A DNA stretch of 64,000 nucleotides from Phycisphaeraceae bacterium (GTDB lineage Bacteria > Planctomycetota > Phycisphaerae > Phycisphaerales > SM1A02), in the NCBI GenBank assembly GCA_019636735.1, contig JAHBWY010000008.1, forward strand, positions 62,001 to 126,000, written 5' to 3'. A program made the position numbers and the translations under genes. Shown here piece by piece: positions 63,296-64,000 of this stretch (positions are counted from its first letter, which is position 1; the number at the start of each line of letters is the position of its first letter). Under the pieces are notes generated by a model. That model was not told where the DNA came from, did not search any database, and saw only the letters and a program-made list of their open reading frames with translations.

Positions 63296-64000
63296 TCAGT
63301 AAGTCCACTCCTCGTGCGCGAGCGGCGCGCGGTTCAGCTCATCACGATGAACACGCCACGCAGGGAGCAACGTATCCATCCACTCCAGGAAGCGGTCGTT
63401 GTGATGCCGTTCGTGCAGATGCACAAGCTCATGGACCAGCACATATTCCAGGCACAGCACCGGCTTCTTGATGAGTTCCAGGTTCAGCCAGACGCGCCGT
63501 GCAGGGCCGTTGCAGCTTCCCCAGCGGGTTTTCATCTTCCTGATCCGCACCTCGGAGGCCGTCTTTCCAATCCTGGGCTCCCATTTCGCGAGTAGCGCCG
63601 GGAGTAGTGCTCTCAGCTGGCGGCGGTACCAGCGCTGCAACACAGCATCCCGTTGAGCATGGTCGAATCCGGGAGGGACGCGCAGTTCCATCGACGACTT
63701 GCCAACGAGCCGTACCTGCGCAGCACCATCGCACTCCTTCACAGCGAGCAGGTAGCGGCGTCCCTGGAAGTAGTGGCTCTCGCCCGTCACGATCTCTCGC
63801 TGCGACTGGCGATCCTGCCCTGCGAACTCCTTCTGCTTGCGGCGAGTCCACCCCAGGCGCGAAACCAATGCCAGCCGCACCGCTTCGTCATCGAAGCCCA
63901 GTGGGGCCGCCACCCGCACCCGGCCCGCGGGCGGGTAGACCCCTACGTGAAGGTGCTTGATCTCCTTACGCACCACCTCGACGGCGATGCCGGCGATCTG
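63296..64000 (-). CDS. YgjP/DUF45-family metallopeptidase (5' end outside window)
   Basis: The frame is open to the window edge, where IAGIAVEVVRKEIKHLHVGV is the usual N-terminus of this family, so only a few residues are missing. RVRVAAPLGFDDEAVRLALV, SRLGWTRRKQKEFAG and the zinc motif VLVHELVHLHERHHNDRF (HExxH) identify a YgjP-like, M48-related peptidase. Such genes often sit beside type I restriction-modification genes and also occur alone. Here an attC follows its stop by 12 bases, so it may be a cassette. Confidence 0.85.
   Translation of the reverse strand, partial: QIAGIAVEVVRKEIKHLHVGVYPPAGRVRVAAPLGFDDEAVRLALVSRLGWTRRKQKEFAGQDRQSQREIVTGESHYFQGRRYLLAVKECDGAAQVRLVGKSSMELRVPPGFDHAQRDAVLQRWYRRQLRALLPALLAKWEPRIGKTASEVRIRKMKTRWGSCNGPARRVWLNLELIKKPVLCLEYVLVHELVHLHERHHNDRFLEWMDTLLPAWRVHRDELNRAPLAHEEWTY

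Overview
This is a high-GC bacterial chromosome segment, most likely from a planctomycete of the Phycisphaerae type. The lineage call is inferred from several marks: two DUF1559-like pseudopilins with the GFTIIELLVV leader, a secreted protein ending in a PEP-CTERM-like tail (IPAPAALALLG, then RRRR), a zinc ribbon of the CPRCGYPM/CSECGW kind, an operon combining a GlmL-like ATPase with a DUF6754 protein, and a decayed IS481-type element. No rRNA, tRNA or CRISPR array was found.

Layout. 1-6446 (minus): left edge of a probable class 1 DISARM defence locus, with an HTH regulator, a SNF2-type helicase (DrmD) and an adenine methylase (DrmMI) that runs off the window. 7154-12564: a secreted Val/Gln/Pro-rich protein, a small membrane protein, AsnS, a degenerate receiver-like protein and groES-groEL. 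12694-15437: two nearly identical tandem pseudopilins. 15632-18607: a small unknown gene, an EboD-type dehydroquinate-synthase-like cyclase and a secreted HtrA protease. 19078-23915: a secreted beta-propeller (choice-of-anchor I) protein, a secreted cupredoxin and two family-2 glycosyltransferases. 23908-28435 (minus): a kynurenine-pathway operon (ACMSD, KynU, KMO, KynB). The matching 3-hydroxyanthranilate dioxygenase lies 18 kb away at 46256-46876. 28516-37598: an ArnT/PMT-like membrane glycosyltransferase, transketolase, a PdxA carrying a collagen-like insertion, a PEP-CTERM-like protein, a DUF922 protein and a two-cupin oxalate decarboxylase.

37634-46156 (minus) is an eight-gene membrane operon around a GlmL-like ASKHA ATPase. 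The genes are packed with 4-base overlaps, no mutase subunit is nearby, and the only large gap holds a tandem decamer repeat. This is my main candidate for an undescribed multi-protein system. 46879-54082: a DEAD-box RNA helicase, a lipoprotein and a large DUF4011-type helicase-nuclease. 54454-57851: small accessory genes (DIP1984-like, P-loop kinase-like, YdeI-like, DUF7010-like, a lipoprotein) and a dead homocysteine S-methyltransferase.

57900 to the right end looks like a chromosomal integron cassette array. Single small genes, nearly all on the minus strand, each have an imperfect palindrome just downstream, bounded by RYYYAAC and GTTRRRY-type core sites (attC). Cassettes include a DUF1801 protein, an NTF2-like lipoprotein, a decayed gene, a hicBA module with a broken toxin, a DUF7832-like protein, a zinc-ribbon membrane protein and perhaps a YgjP-like metallopeptidase cut by the window end. 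The integrase is not in the window; cassette orientation predicts it to the right.
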